In this document: positions 26,147 to 36,600 of the stretch, one piece after another | How the letters are laid out: each line of letters opens with the position of its first letter | How positions within the stretch are numbered: the first letter of the stretch is position 1 | From: Mangrovimonas sp. TPBH4 | GTDB lineage: Bacteria; Bacteroidota; Bacteroidia; Flavobacteriales; Flavobacteriaceae | Assembly (NCBI RefSeq): GCF_001280505.1 | Contig: NZ_LBIO01000040.1 | Coordinates: 248,001 to 312,000 of the forward strand | Length of the DNA: 64,000 nucleotides | Reading direction: 5' to 3' | Program-made: the position numbers and the translations under genes | The notes under the pieces: model-generated | Databases searched by the model: none | The model's input: the letters and a program-made list of their open reading frames with translations, nothing else | What the model was told of the DNA's origin: nothing

Positions 26147-26163
26147 TCGCTATTTTTGATAGC
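26146..26163. promoter_or_regulatory. LysR-type operator between hutH and its regulator
   Basis: Contains ATC-N9-GAT (26146-26160) and the dyad GCTAT-5-ATAGC (26149-26163), the classical form of a LysR box. It lies between the -33 and -7 elements of hutH and overlaps the -7 of the divergent regulator, so binding should affect both. Confidence 0.65.
26151..26158 (+). promoter_or_regulatory. -7 element of the LysR regulator
   Basis: TATTTTTG matches TAnnTTTG on the plus strand about 33 bases before the ATG of the regulator. It overlaps the LysR box, consistent with autoregulation. The -33 part is not obvious. Confidence 0.45.
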
Positions 26164-26190
26164 AAATAATATCATTTACATCACTCATTG

Positions 26191-27078
26191 ATGCCTGTAA
26201 GTAATCAAATAGAATTGCGTCACCTGCACTATTTTTTGGCTGTCGCCGAAGAATTGCACTTTAGAAAAGCGGCCGATAAGCTGTTTATTTCCCAACCAGG
26301 GTTAAGCAGGCAAATCAAACAATTGGAAGAATTGTTGGGCATTACGCTTTTTGAGCGTCATAACCGAGATGTAAAACTTACCAAGGCTGGCGCCTATCTT
26401 CATGCTGAAATCAGCAGAAACTTATCCCGACTAGATGGCATTTTTGAACATGCCAAACTTTTACAGGACGGTAAGCAGGGTCGCCTGAATTTTGGTTATG
26501 TAGGCTCGGCGATGCAGGAGCTTATTCCGAAATTGCTTTTGGCTTTTGAAGAAGAACATCCTAATGTGATCTTTAGTCTTAAGGAAATGGACAACCAGAG
26601 CCAAATAGACAGTCTTATTGCCCATGATATTGACATTGGATTTGTGAGGTTGGAACGCGTGCCGAGAGGACTTTACTTTAAGCAGATTTTAAAGGAACCT
26701 TTTTGTTTGGTACTTCCCAAGGATCACCCATTGGATAGCAGTAATTTTAAAAGCTTGACCCAACTAAAGAACGAATCCTTTATTCTTTTCGATCCCAAGT
26801 ACAGCACGTCCTATTACGAAAAGGTGATGCAAATTTTTGACGACAGTGGCTTTAGCCCAATCGTGTCCCATAATACCATCCACGCCGATTCCATTTATTC
26901 GCTTATTAAGAATAAATTTGGAGTTTCCATTGTTCCCAAGTCCCTGCAGGTAGGGCACGATCCTGGGGTGAAATTTATCGAACTTTCCAAGATTCCGCAA
27001 CGTACGGTACTTTCAATGGTTTGGGACCCCAGCAATATGAACCCTAGCTTGGAACATTTTATAAAACTGATCAAATAA
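26191..27078 (+). CDS. LysR-family transcriptional regulator, probable hut regulator
   Basis: A 295-residue LysR protein with an N-terminal winged HTH (about 5-62; LHYFLAVAEELHFRKAADKL then ISQPGLSRQIKQLE) and a substrate-binding domain of the CatR/BenM type. The ATG at 26191 is used instead of the TTG one codon upstream. Its place divergent from hutH, together with the shared LysR box, indicates regulation of histidine use, probably in answer to urocanate or histidine. The effector is inferred. Confidence 0.9.
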   Translation: MPVSNQIELRHLHYFLAVAEELHFRKAADKLFISQPGLSRQIKQLEELLGITLFERHNRDVKLTKAGAYLHAEISRNLSRLDGIFEHAKLLQDGKQGRLNFGYVGSAMQELIPKLLLAFEEEHPNVIFSLKEMDNQSQIDSLIAHDIDIGFVRLERVPRGLYFKQILKEPFCLVLPKDHPLDSSNFKSLTQLKNESFILFDPKYSTSYYEKVMQIFDDSGFSPIVSHNTIHADSIYSLIKNKFGVSIVPKSLQVGHDPGVKFIELSKIPQRTVLSMVWDPSNMNPSLEHFIKLIK

Positions 27079-27080
27079 AA

Positions 27081-27107
27081 AAAGCACCTATTTGATATAG
27101 GTGCTTT
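27081..27107 (-). terminator. terminator shared by convergent genes
   Basis: An 11-bp stem (AAAGCACCTAT / ATAGGTGCTTT) with a 5-base loop. On the minus strand it is followed by seven T and should end the large type-B protein operon. On the plus strand only three T follow, so it is weaker for the LysR gene. Confidence 0.8.
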
Positions 27108-27178
27108 AATAGATTTCGATACAATTTTTCTCATTTCTTTCGAAAAATCACTCAATCTGACAATACTTTATTTCACTA

Positions 27179-27218
27179 GAGATTCTTCATTGCGTTATCA
27201 CTCCATTCTGAATGACAA
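27179..27218. repeat. dispersed intergenic element GAGATTC...GAATGACAA, copy 2
   Basis: Related to the copy at 22424-22450, with a longer middle. It lies between the shared terminator and the stop codon of the large minus-strand gene. Confidence 0.45.
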
Positions 27219-27231
27219 CACTCCATTTCAT

Positions 27232-30200
27232 CTATCTCTTGATGGAGAAGTGCGCTTGGAATTTCTTAGGAACCCCAAACTCTTCATAGGTCAACACAAA
27301 CCAGTAGTCAGTTGAAGGTAAAGGTTTTCCGTTGAAACTTCCGTCCCAAGGCATTCCTGAAGGTCTAATTTTAGTCAATATTTTTCCATATCGGTCATAA
27401 ATCAATATTTCCGCTTCTCGGTGGTCCTGAAGTGCAAAGATGTTCCAGAAATCATTATGACCATCTCCATTAGGGGTAAACACTTTAGGATAATCGATAA
27501 TTCTGATGTTCTCAATTACCAATGTACCACAAGAAATCTCTGCTGTCATATCATGCACGTAAACCGTGTGTAAACCACCACTTACATTGGTAAACACACC
27601 TCCATTATCTACAATAGGTCCGTCATCCAACTGATACCAATAGTCTCCATATCCTTCCACTTCAACAATAATGCTTGGATTTGCAGAAAAGGCCCCAGAT
27701 TGGTTGACACTTACCAATACCGCTTGACTGGATTGGAATACTTCAAAAGCCTGGCTGATTTCGGAGGTACAATTGGTCTCCGATTGAATTTCTTCAATAG
27801 ATACCGTATACAATCCTGGAGACGCTGTATTTACGGTATAGGTCCCTTGGGTAGCGCCGGCAATTTCAACACCATTCAAGTACCAAGTATAGGCATAATT
27901 GGCATCTTGCAAATCACTTACCAAGGTTACAGAATTTAACACCTCTCCTGTTTCATAATCCACACAAATAGTATCATTGCCATCCTGGGAATAAATTTCA
28001 GGATTCAATAATGGTGCCACCGTATATTCAAAAGAAGTAGTATCAAAACACTCGTCAGGAATATTATTGTTCACCACTCTAATGTAGATAGTTTCACCAT
28101 AAGCTGTCCCATTTATATAGCCTGCAGGATCAACAATTGGATTACTACCATTAGCTGCATCGGCTTCCGAAAGATAGTAGCTCACAGAAAAATCGGTTGG
28201 ATTTTGCCCATTCAATACTTCCGCATTTAAACTTGTTAAGTCCAAGGCAGCATAGCCGTCATTCTCACCATCGTAATCACAAACCGTCATTGGCTCTGGC
28301 ATGTTGGCAATGGCTGCCGCTTCCACATTCAATTCAAACGGAAACGTCTCGGCACAACCGGAAGCACTGCTAGCAATTAACACATAGATCGTTTGATCGA
28401 AAGCAGTTGTATTGGTATAAGGATTACTTGTAATTTCATTTGTCGCAGCAGCATCTTCAAAGAAAGATACTGTATAGTCTGCAGAACTTTGTCCAGTTCC
28501 TAAAATATTGTCCGTCTCAGCAACTAAATCAAAAGCATAATACCCACTGCCATCTGCACTACAAACCGTCATACTACTCTGTGCGCTGGTTGGTATTGGC
28601 TGAACTTCCAAATCGAAACTAAATACCGCATAACAACTCGTTGTTCCTGCATTGGCACTAGTAACATTTACATACACCGTGCTAGTTCCTGTAACATAAT
28701 TGCTAGGATTTGGAATTGGATTCGCACCAGATTCCGCCTCTGTTTGAGTAGTGTGATATGTAAAGTTTAAGTTAGCAATGCCATTGGCAATGGTAGCTTC
28801 ATATTGTGTTAAATCGAACGGCTCCTGAGTATCATTTGGAGTCTGCAAATCGCAAAGTACTATAGGATCCAACACGGTAGTACTTGGGTCTGGCAATACA
28901 GTTATTTCCAAGACCAAAGCTGCTGTATTGGAACACAACGAACCTGCCGTAGTGACTCTTATCCCCAATACCGTTTGAGGGTTTGGAGCCGTTGTATAGG
29001 CACTAGGATTTGTTATTTCATTTGTATCATCAATAGCATCCTGCTGGGTGGCATGATAGGTCACCACATAATTGGAAGGGTCTGTGGCATTGGCCAAGAT
29101 ATCGGCTTCATAATCCAACAAATTGAAAGTATATTGTCCATCGCCATCCGTATCACATTCAGACACGATGTATTCTTCTTCTAACGCAACAATAGTTTCA
29201 ACTACAATAGTTTCTACCTCATTAAGATCCAGGGAACAAAATGGCGAATTGGCACTGGTAACAGATTCTATAGTCACATCCGTGGTTGTCATTAACCCCG
29301 GAAATTGCAAGCTAAAGTTTCCTGAAGCATCAAGGTTTACCGTTGTAGAACTTCCACTACCTATATGGTACACAATAGCAGCATTAGGATCTCCTGTAAA
29401 GGTAATTTCCCCTATCTCTCCTTCACAAATTGGAGAATTATTGGTGACCGTAAGCTCTGAACCACTATACACCGTAATTCCCAAAACTTCACTCAGGGTT
29501 TGTGAGCAAACCACATCGCCATTACTATCCAGGATTCTGGCATACTTCAATTCGAAAATCGTGTCCTCTGTATAAGTTTGGGTTAAAGTAGCTTCTCCCG
29601 AATCATCTAATACTATTTGTTGGGTAGTCCCCGCATCAATACTATAACCAACGGTCGCACCAGGTGTTCCTGTGAATGTAAAAGTTACTTCTTCACCATA
29701 ACATACAGCAGTATTATCCACCGTTACCGTTGCATCAGGAATTTCTGTAACAATCAAATTGAATTCTACTAAATCATAGCAACCAGACACATTTTCAACC
29801 TTAGCATAAATTTGCTGCGGATTTGAGGTATTGGTATAGATTCCAGGCAAAGGATTGTTATCATCTGTGGCATCGGCCAAACTAGCATAAAATTGAATGG
29901 TATTGTTTGCGAGATCTGAATTAATATCAGATTTGACAGCATTTAAATTGAAGATTCCCGTAGCCCCATTAGTACTACAGGTCATCAAATCATCTATTTC
30001 GTTTGCCACTGGGGATTCTGGAAACGCTCCATCACCATCCATGGCTGATCCCGTCCATTGAATTTCAAAACCGCCACCTTCATACGGCCTATCAATGACA
30101 ATGTAATAACTATCCCCAACACTTACATTCAACCAATACACATAGCCTGAATCACCGTTCGCTCCCGGCCCTTGCGTAGTGCCTAGAGTACCATCGATTC

Positions 30201-30579
30201 CTGTGTTATTATAGGTTAAACCAGCCTCTATTGGATTAATAGTATTACAGCGAATAGGAGTACCCCAAAAATCTCCACAATTTCCATCATTGGCATCATA
30301 TACCCAAAAGTCATAATCTACAGCCAAATCAGCATCATCCGGGATTAAATCAAAACCTAAATTACCAGCTTGTACAATATCTACCTTTAACCAAATGGTA
30401 TTGTGTTCAATACTTCCACAAGCAGCAACTTCATCAATATCACCAGCACCCTCTGCATTACTACTAAAGCTTCCATTTCCACATACAATAATAGCATCGG
30501 CACAGTCATTTGGGGTTAGCTGTGCATTAGCTTTTAGTAAGCACATTGCAAAAAAACCAAACATTAAAAATTTCTTCAT
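27232..30579 (-). CDS. large secreted Ig-like-repeat protein with T9SS type B sorting domain
   Basis: A 1115-residue surface protein. The ATG at 30579 opens a signal peptide (MKKFLMFGFFAMCLL...); upstream in-frame starts give longer leaders. After an N-terminal adhesin-like domain (about 20-190), at least five repeats of about 90 residues follow with the pattern C-x-DG...F-L ... Y-x-T...A...NPI...Y...VRV, typical of large Flavobacteriaceae adhesins. The last 85 residues (VFTPNGDGHNDFW ... IYDRYGKIL ... WDGSFNGKPLPSTDYWFVL) are a type B T9SS sorting domain. It is followed in the operon order by OmpA/PD40 and PorP/SprF genes, the usual partners for type B substrates. Confidence 0.88.
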   Translation of the reverse strand: MKKFLMFGFFAMCLLKANAQLTPNDCADAIIVCGNGSFSSNAEGAGDIDEVAACGSIEHNTIWLKVDIVQAGNLGFDLIPDDADLAVDYDFWVYDANDGNCGDFWGTPIRCNTINPIEAGLTYNNTGIDGTLGTTQGPGANGDSGYVYWLNVSVGDSYYIVIDRPYEGGGFEIQWTGSAMDGDGAFPESPVANEIDDLMTCSTNGATGIFNLNAVKSDINSDLANNTIQFYASLADATDDNNPLPGIYTNTSNPQQIYAKVENVSGCYDLVEFNLIVTEIPDATVTVDNTAVCYGEEVTFTFTGTPGATVGYSIDAGTTQQIVLDDSGEATLTQTYTEDTIFELKYARILDSNGDVVCSQTLSEVLGITVYSGSELTVTNNSPICEGEIGEITFTGDPNAAIVYHIGSGSSTTVNLDASGNFSLQFPGLMTTTDVTIESVTSANSPFCSLDLNEVETIVVETIVALEEEYIVSECDTDGDGQYTFNLLDYEADILANATDPSNYVVTYHATQQDAIDDTNEITNPSAYTTAPNPQTVLGIRVTTAGSLCSNTAALVLEITVLPDPSTTVLDPIVLCDLQTPNDTQEPFDLTQYEATIANGIANLNFTYHTTQTEAESGANPIPNPSNYVTGTSTVYVNVTSANAGTTSCYAVFSFDLEVQPIPTSAQSSMTVCSADGSGYYAFDLVAETDNILGTGQSSADYTVSFFEDAAATNEITSNPYTNTTAFDQTIYVLIASSASGCAETFPFELNVEAAAIANMPEPMTVCDYDGENDGYAALDLTSLNAEVLNGQNPTDFSVSYYLSEADAANGSNPIVDPAGYINGTAYGETIYIRVVNNNIPDECFDTTSFEYTVAPLLNPEIYSQDGNDTICVDYETGEVLNSVTLVSDLQDANYAYTWYLNGVEIAGATQGTYTVNTASPGLYTVSIEEIQSETNCTSEISQAFEVFQSSQAVLVSVNQSGAFSANPSIIVEVEGYGDYWYQLDDGPIVDNGGVFTNVSGGLHTVYVHDMTAEISCGTLVIENIRIIDYPKVFTPNGDGHNDFWNIFALQDHREAEILIYDRYGKILTKIRPSGMPWDGSFNGKPLPSTDYWFVLTYEEFGVPKKFQAHFSIKR

Positions 30580-30715
30580 TCTAACTTTCTTCATTACATA
30601 ATTTAAAACTCCAATAGTCAACCTGCAATCTCAAAATTTGCAAATTGACTATCAGAAGTTTATAGATATTTTTAGTTTTTTTGGCTGGTCGGCAAATTTA
30701 TACTAAAAAATGGAA

Positions 30716-32584
30716 TTACTTTTTAACAATCAGGAATTCTGAGCGTCTATTTTGCGCATCCTCTTCTTTAGTACACTTAGACTTACAGTCTATTTTTGGT
30801 TCTGAACTACCCATTCCCTTAGCTGAAAGTCGTTCCTTGGCAATCCCTTTAGAAATTAGGTATTGTACCGTTGCTTGCGCACGTCTTTCAGATAGTTTTT
30901 GGTTGTACTCGTGGTTCCCTTTGGTATCGGTATGTGAGCGTACCAAGATTTCCATTTCTGGGTATTCTTTCATAACCGCCACTAATCGATCCAACTCAAA
31001 GGCTCCTTGTTGGGTGATGTTACTCTTATCAAATTCAAAATAAATATTGTTCAACTTCACCTCTGTTTCTGTAATCAATTCATGCTCTGGCTCCAAAACC
31101 ACGGTTACGTTGGTAGTCCCTCCTTTGCTTGGAGCAACTTCAACCATTGCCATTTTGTATCCCTGTCTTGACACATTAAAATAGTATGCTGTTTCGCATT
31201 CTACTTTGAAAGTAGCCGTACCGTTTGCTTGATTAACTTCAGTAGCAATAACATTGTTTTGGCTGTCCAAAATTGATACTGAAGCATTTGCAAGCACAGA
31301 GCCTGACATGGCGTCCTTAACCAAGGCCACAGCCTCAGCAATACAAACAGGGATAGCCGTATAAATATTGTCTACACCTGTTCTGTTTGAAGAGAAATAC
31401 CCCACATTGTACTTTGTATTTACACTAAAAGAGAAATCGTCACTTTTAGTATTTACAGGCTTTCCCAAGTTAATGGCATCTTCATTTTTGCTTAGGTCTA
31501 CTTTAAAAACATCGAAACCTCCTAAACCTTGCTTTCCAGTAGAGGCAAAGTATAAAATATGCTCTTCGCTAATAAATGGAAACCCTTCCTTACCGGCGGT
31601 GTTTACATTAGCTCCTAAGTTTTCAGGAGTGCCATAAGCACCTCCATTAACGCTTACTTTCCAAATATCGGTATCTCCAAAACCACCTGGCATGTTAGAG
31701 GCAAAGTACAGCGTTTTTCCATCGGCGCTTAAGCTTGGGTGACTTACAGAATACTCTGTGCTGTTGAATGGCAAAGCTTGGATATTACCCCACTTACCAT
31801 CTTGCTTGGTAGCGCTGTACAATCCTTGTTGCCCAACTTTCACCTTGTGCTTCTTAACTTTTTTGTAGTTTCCAGTGCTCAAACCATCACGAGCGAAAAT
31901 CATGGTATTACCATCGGCACTCAAAGTGATAGGTCCATCATGGAACGGTGTGTTCAAACTTTTTAATTCTTCTGGCTCAGACAAAGTACCATCGTCATTT
32001 CTAACTGACTGGTAAATATCTAAATATGGGCTATTTGTCCAGTTGTCCTTTCTGTTGGTTCCTCTAGAACTTACAAAATACAAGGTGTTGTCATTAGAAA
32101 GTACGCTACCAAAATCACTTTGCTCTTGGTTGTTGATACTTACATTATCTACATCGAACAATTTTGTTTGATCCGCCAAACTAGGTACATAATTAGGATT
32201 TTTCATATGCGTAATGGCACGCTGGTCCTCTGGCATCAATTTGGCGAATACGTCCATTTGTTTGTTAGCCTCTTCATATTTCCCTTGCGATTTCAAGGTC
32301 TGTGCATAACGATAATAGGTTTCCCCATCTTGGGTTGTTTGCGTTGCCTTGGCATACCATTTGGCCGCTTCTTCGGTATTGAAGACATTGTAGTAACAAT
32401 CTCCCAATTGCTTATATACGTAAGTATCGGCCTTATTGTTATCTACTAATTTTAAATAGGCATCAATAGCATCTACATATTGATAGCTTTCAAACAACTC
32501 GTCTGCCTGTTCTGTTTGGGCGTTTTGTCCGTAGCTTGCTGCAACACAGATTAACAAGCATAAAAGACTGTATATTTTTTTCAT
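30716..32584 (-). CDS. OmpA-family protein with TPR and PD40 propeller, PorE-like
   Basis: A 622-residue envelope protein with a signal peptide (about 1-19), TPR-like helices (about 20-130), PD40/WD40-like beta-propeller blades (about 150-410), a carboxypeptidase-regulatory-like domain (about 415-500) and a C-terminal OmpA peptidoglycan-binding domain (about 510-622; IYFEFDKSNIT, VRSHTDTKGNHEYNQKLSERRA). The order matches PorE-type proteins of the type IX system, which link the outer-membrane machine to peptidoglycan. It sits 20 bases after a PorP/SprF gene and serves the type-B-sorted proteins on both sides. Confidence 0.9.
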   Translation of the reverse strand: MKKIYSLLCLLICVAASYGQNAQTEQADELFESYQYVDAIDAYLKLVDNNKADTYVYKQLGDCYYNVFNTEEAAKWYAKATQTTQDGETYYRYAQTLKSQGKYEEANKQMDVFAKLMPEDQRAITHMKNPNYVPSLADQTKLFDVDNVSINNQEQSDFGSVLSNDNTLYFVSSRGTNRKDNWTNSPYLDIYQSVRNDDGTLSEPEELKSLNTPFHDGPITLSADGNTMIFARDGLSTGNYKKVKKHKVKVGQQGLYSATKQDGKWGNIQALPFNSTEYSVSHPSLSADGKTLYFASNMPGGFGDTDIWKVSVNGGAYGTPENLGANVNTAGKEGFPFISEEHILYFASTGKQGLGGFDVFKVDLSKNEDAINLGKPVNTKSDDFSFSVNTKYNVGYFSSNRTGVDNIYTAIPVCIAEAVALVKDAMSGSVLANASVSILDSQNNVIATEVNQANGTATFKVECETAYYFNVSRQGYKMAMVEVAPSKGGTTNVTVVLEPEHELITETEVKLNNIYFEFDKSNITQQGAFELDRLVAVMKEYPEMEILVRSHTDTKGNHEYNQKLSERRAQATVQYLISKGIAKERLSAKGMGSSEPKIDCKSKCTKEEDAQNRRSEFLIVKK

Positions 32585-32604
32585 TTGTTATTGGCTTTTT
32601 GTGG

Positions 32605-33537
32605 TTAGAAAAATCTTGGTGAAACAGATACCTTCTTAGCAAAGTTCAAATCGAACAACACCATGATCTCGTGCGACCCTGAAGTACCTCCACTTAAGTC
32701 AGACGTAATGGCATCGTAGGCATACCCCACTCTTAAATTAGGTGTAATGGCAAAGTTTGCCAATCCAGAAATAGAATCATCCAAACGGTAAGAGGCTCCC
32801 AATTCGAAACGCTCAAAGAACAAAACGTTTGCAGATACATCCAAAGATGTTGGCGCATTAAAGGCCGATTTCAACATAAAGGATGGTTTGAACTTGGTGT
32901 TTTCAGAAAGGTCAAACACATATCCCCCTGTTAAGAAATAGTGCAATTCTTCCGAACCAAAGGTATATTCCTGTCCGTTGTTGGTCACATCCAAATGGGT
33001 GCTTTTCAACATATTTGGCACAGAAAAGGCCACATAATATTTATCGGTATAATAGAAAAATCCAGAACCGATATTTAGATAGGTATTGCTCGTATTTTGA
33101 CTAAAGGCCTCGTCATCACTGATTGCCAAAGACGAATTGATATCGCTGAACAACCCAATGTTTTGAAAGGTTGCTCCAGCTTTCATACCAAATGCCAAAC
33201 GGTGTTCACCACCTAAATTCAAAGTATAGGAAAAATCTGCGTACACATTGTTTTCCTCAACCGGACCAATGTTATCGGAGATGACAGACAATCCCATTCC
33301 TACTTTTTCACCTACCGGACTATGGATAGAAAAAGTTGCTGTTTTAGGTGCTCCTTCAATATCTACCCATTGTGATCTATACAACAATCCAATTGATAAA
33401 TTGTCCTTAGACCCAGCATAAGCAGGGTTAATCACATTCATATTATACATGTACTGTGTGTACTGAGGGTCTTGTTGGGCTTTACCACTCACCATAAAAA
33501 GCAGTGCAAAGACCAAGGTCACATATAGTTTTTTCAT
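32605..33537 (-). CDS. PorP/SprF-family type IX secretion membrane protein
   Basis: A 310-residue outer-membrane barrel with signal peptide (about 1-20) and the family's N-terminal QQDPQYTQYMYNMNVINPAYAG motif. Members assist secretion and attachment of type-B-sorted adhesins such as SprB of Flavobacterium johnsoniae. It is placed between the two very large type-B proteins and next to the OmpA/PD40 gene, so it is their probable dedicated factor. The symbol sprF is not assigned because many paralogues exist. Confidence 0.93.
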   Translation of the reverse strand: MKKLYVTLVFALLFMVSGKAQQDPQYTQYMYNMNVINPAYAGSKDNLSIGLLYRSQWVDIEGAPKTATFSIHSPVGEKVGMGLSVISDNIGPVEENNVYADFSYTLNLGGEHRLAFGMKAGATFQNIGLFSDINSSLAISDDEAFSQNTSNTYLNIGSGFFYYTDKYYVAFSVPNMLKSTHLDVTNNGQEYTFGSEELHYFLTGGYVFDLSENTKFKPSFMLKSAFNAPTSLDVSANVLFFERFELGASYRLDDSISGLANFAITPNLRVGYAYDAITSDLSGGTSGSHEIMVLFDLNFAKKVSVSPRFF

Positions 33538-33564
33538 CTGTATAGTTTATGCTATAATTGGAAA

Positions 33565-33590
33565 CTATCTGCCATTTTACAGGCAGATAG
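33565..33590 (-). terminator. hairpin between the giant adhesin and porP/sprF genes
   Basis: A 9-bp stem (CTATCTGCC / GGCAGATAG) with an 8-base loop. Only three T follow on the minus strand, so it is more likely an attenuator or RNA-processing signal within the operon than a full terminator. Confidence 0.45.
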
Positions 33591-33607
33591 CTTATATTAA
33601 TTTAGGG

Positions 33608-36600
33608 TTACTTTGCTCTGTTTATATATACCCATCCGGTTTCATTTGTACCGTTTTGGGTCTCGATACTGTAGAAGTACGTACCTGTTGGCAACTCATC
33701 TCCATCTTTGCTTTGTCCGCCCCATTGGTTGGTATAGCTTCCGCTGAAGTTATACACCTCTGTACCGTAACGGTTAAAGATGCTCAATTTCACCACTTGG
33801 AAACCTGTTAGATCAAACGTATCGTTTTTACCGTTACCATCAGGTGAAATTCCTTTAGGAATCTCTCCACAAGAGAATTTTTCAACCGTATAACTAGCCG
33901 ATGTACTACATCCTCCCAACGTTACGGTTACTGTAAATTGTGTTGGTACCGTAGCATCTGGATTATCAAAAGTTACATAATCGGTCACATTGAATGTACT
34001 GGAGTTTTCCCCTACCACTTCTCCGTTAGCATCGGTCCAAACGTACTCTACTTCGTCTGGGTTATAAGCCTCACCTACCGGTGCAGCTGTCAATATAATT
34101 TCAGCATTATCACAGTCTTCCGAGATTTCAGAAGTCAAGTTGTCTAGGATTGTTACGGTATAAGTACTCATACCACCCAATAAACAGATATCGGCATCTT
34201 CCACAATTTCATAAGTAATAGTGTACTCACCAGGTGTACTTGTTGCTACATTGATCTCCCCTGTATCAGGATTGATATCCAATCCAGCTTGGGAACTAAA
34301 GCTTCCTCCTAAGGTGAATTCTTCAGATAATACCGGCATTGCAGATCCACTATCTGGACAGTAAACATCCTCATAGGTAAAGTCTGTAGTTGGTGTTGTA
34401 ATATCATTTACTTCCACCACAATTTCAGAACGAGGTCCTTCACATCCACTGGCATCTACATAACCTACATAGTAAGATGTTGTTCCTGCTACAGACGTAT
34501 CAGGTGTTGGCGCCTCAGTAGAACCAGTACCTCCTACAGCTTCCGTGTACCATAATAAGGTATAATCTCCTTCAACAGTCGCCGTTAATTGCTCAGCAAC
34601 CGTTCCTACACAGTACATAATTGGCGACTCCACTACTGGACTCTCTTCGATACCATCATACTCAACCGTTACCATATCATCACAGTAACGCGTTTGCCAA
34701 ATAAAGGTATAGGTTCCAGGCACTGTAAATCCGCTTACGGTTACCTCTCTTGATGACGCATCAGAGAACAATACCGGCCCTGGGTTATCTTCAGCAGAAA
34801 TCCAAGTTCCTGTTCCTTCTGCACTCATTTGGATACTGTTGTTCGCACAATCCAACTGATCATTTGTGAAGGTATTGATGCTATTGTTGGCCATAAAATT
34901 AGTACCATCCAAAATTACACCGAACCCTGAGTATTTATTTCTGAAAATAAATCGTGTGGTCGATTGTCCTTCCGGAACATTATAGGTTCCTGAATAATTA
35001 CCCCAAGATCCAACCACTCCAGCTTCTTCACGAATATTCACATACGGTCCTTCTGGTGGTCCTGCAAATAACTGGATTGTATTTCCAGCTGCACGTGGTA
35101 AATGTGCAAACGTATAGAACATTTGTGTAATCTCTGAGGTATCAAAATCTCTATATATTCCTTTAATAGGATCATCTTCTTGAGGCACATCTGCATTTGG
35201 CCCAATCAAAGTTATAGCCTGACCTCCCTCGTATATTGTAAAGAATGAGTTATTAACCGCTTCCCAGAAGAACAAATAAGAAGCACCTTCTTCAGTTATT
35301 TCCACAGATGATGTCCATCCAGGAATTACAGCTTGATCAACGGCATTCAAATAAGAACCTGAATACGAAGGGATAGAAGGATGCTCAAATCCACCGTTAG
35401 GTGCACTCATCGCACACAAATCCTCTGGCGTAGTCGTACATAGTGTAAACGTTCTAGTACTTACCTCTGGCGTTGTTAAGCTCAAACGTAATTTATAGTT
35501 ATCACCCACTACCAATTCTGTTGAATAGCTGGCCACAAACAAATTATCAAAGGTACAGCCCATTTCTTCCAAAGAGCCATCAGTCAATTCCTTGTACAAG
35601 GTCATAGTGATGTGAGGGAATGGCTCTACAACCATAGCCGTTCCGGCATGTAATGGATTTTCAAAGCCATCAATCATAAAGTGCTGTACTCTAGACGTGG
35701 CTGTAAACTCAAACCAGATATCAGATTCAACTTCATCTCCACAGGACAAGGCCTCTGGTGATAAGCTGGCATTTCTAAAGCTAATATCCACGATAGCTTC
35801 CTCACAGTCCTCCCCTTCATTAATAGGGATATTCATGGCTGTAGAGATATCATCTCCCACAGCAAAGGCATAAGGTCCAGACCAGTAACTAGTCTCTCCA
35901 TCGCTACAAATAGCTCTTACAAAATATTCATAAGTACCAACATTGTCAAACACAAAGTCTGCTGCTGTTGGAACATAAGATGGTGTATTTACTACAGTTC
36001 CAGATTGTGGAAGTGTACCATTATCTACAGGCTGCACCGCCACTTCCCATTGGGTTTCGTCTCCACCAGGCGTCCATGAGAATTCAGCAGCACCATTAGC
36101 CGTAAGATCTGTAGGCTGAGGACAGGCCACCTCTCCACATTGGGCAATTCCAGTATAGAAGGTTTGTTGCGGAGGAAGCCCTGTGATTGTAGCCACTTCT
36201 TCACCTTGATAATCTTCTAAAATCACTTGCCAATCTAAGAATTGATCAGGATTGTAACCTACCGTGTTGAAATACAATTCAAATTCTACACCGGTACATA
36301 AGAATAAAGTAAACTCTGGGAACGTGTCATCACCATTGTAGAAAAACAAGGTTTGCATCAACTGTCCATTTTGATATACATCTACGGAAGGGAAGGTAGG
36401 GAAGTTCTCATCGACCAAGGTGATGGTATACTCACATAAGTTATCCATATCACATATAGTAGTTACTTCCATTGGTCCTACCCATTCGCTCTTATCTGTA
36501 TCACTACAAATGGCGCGAACGTAAACATTATATTTACTAGCTTCTGTTAATCCTGTTACAGCAAACGGACTAGCATCTGCAATATAGGAATAGGCCGGAT

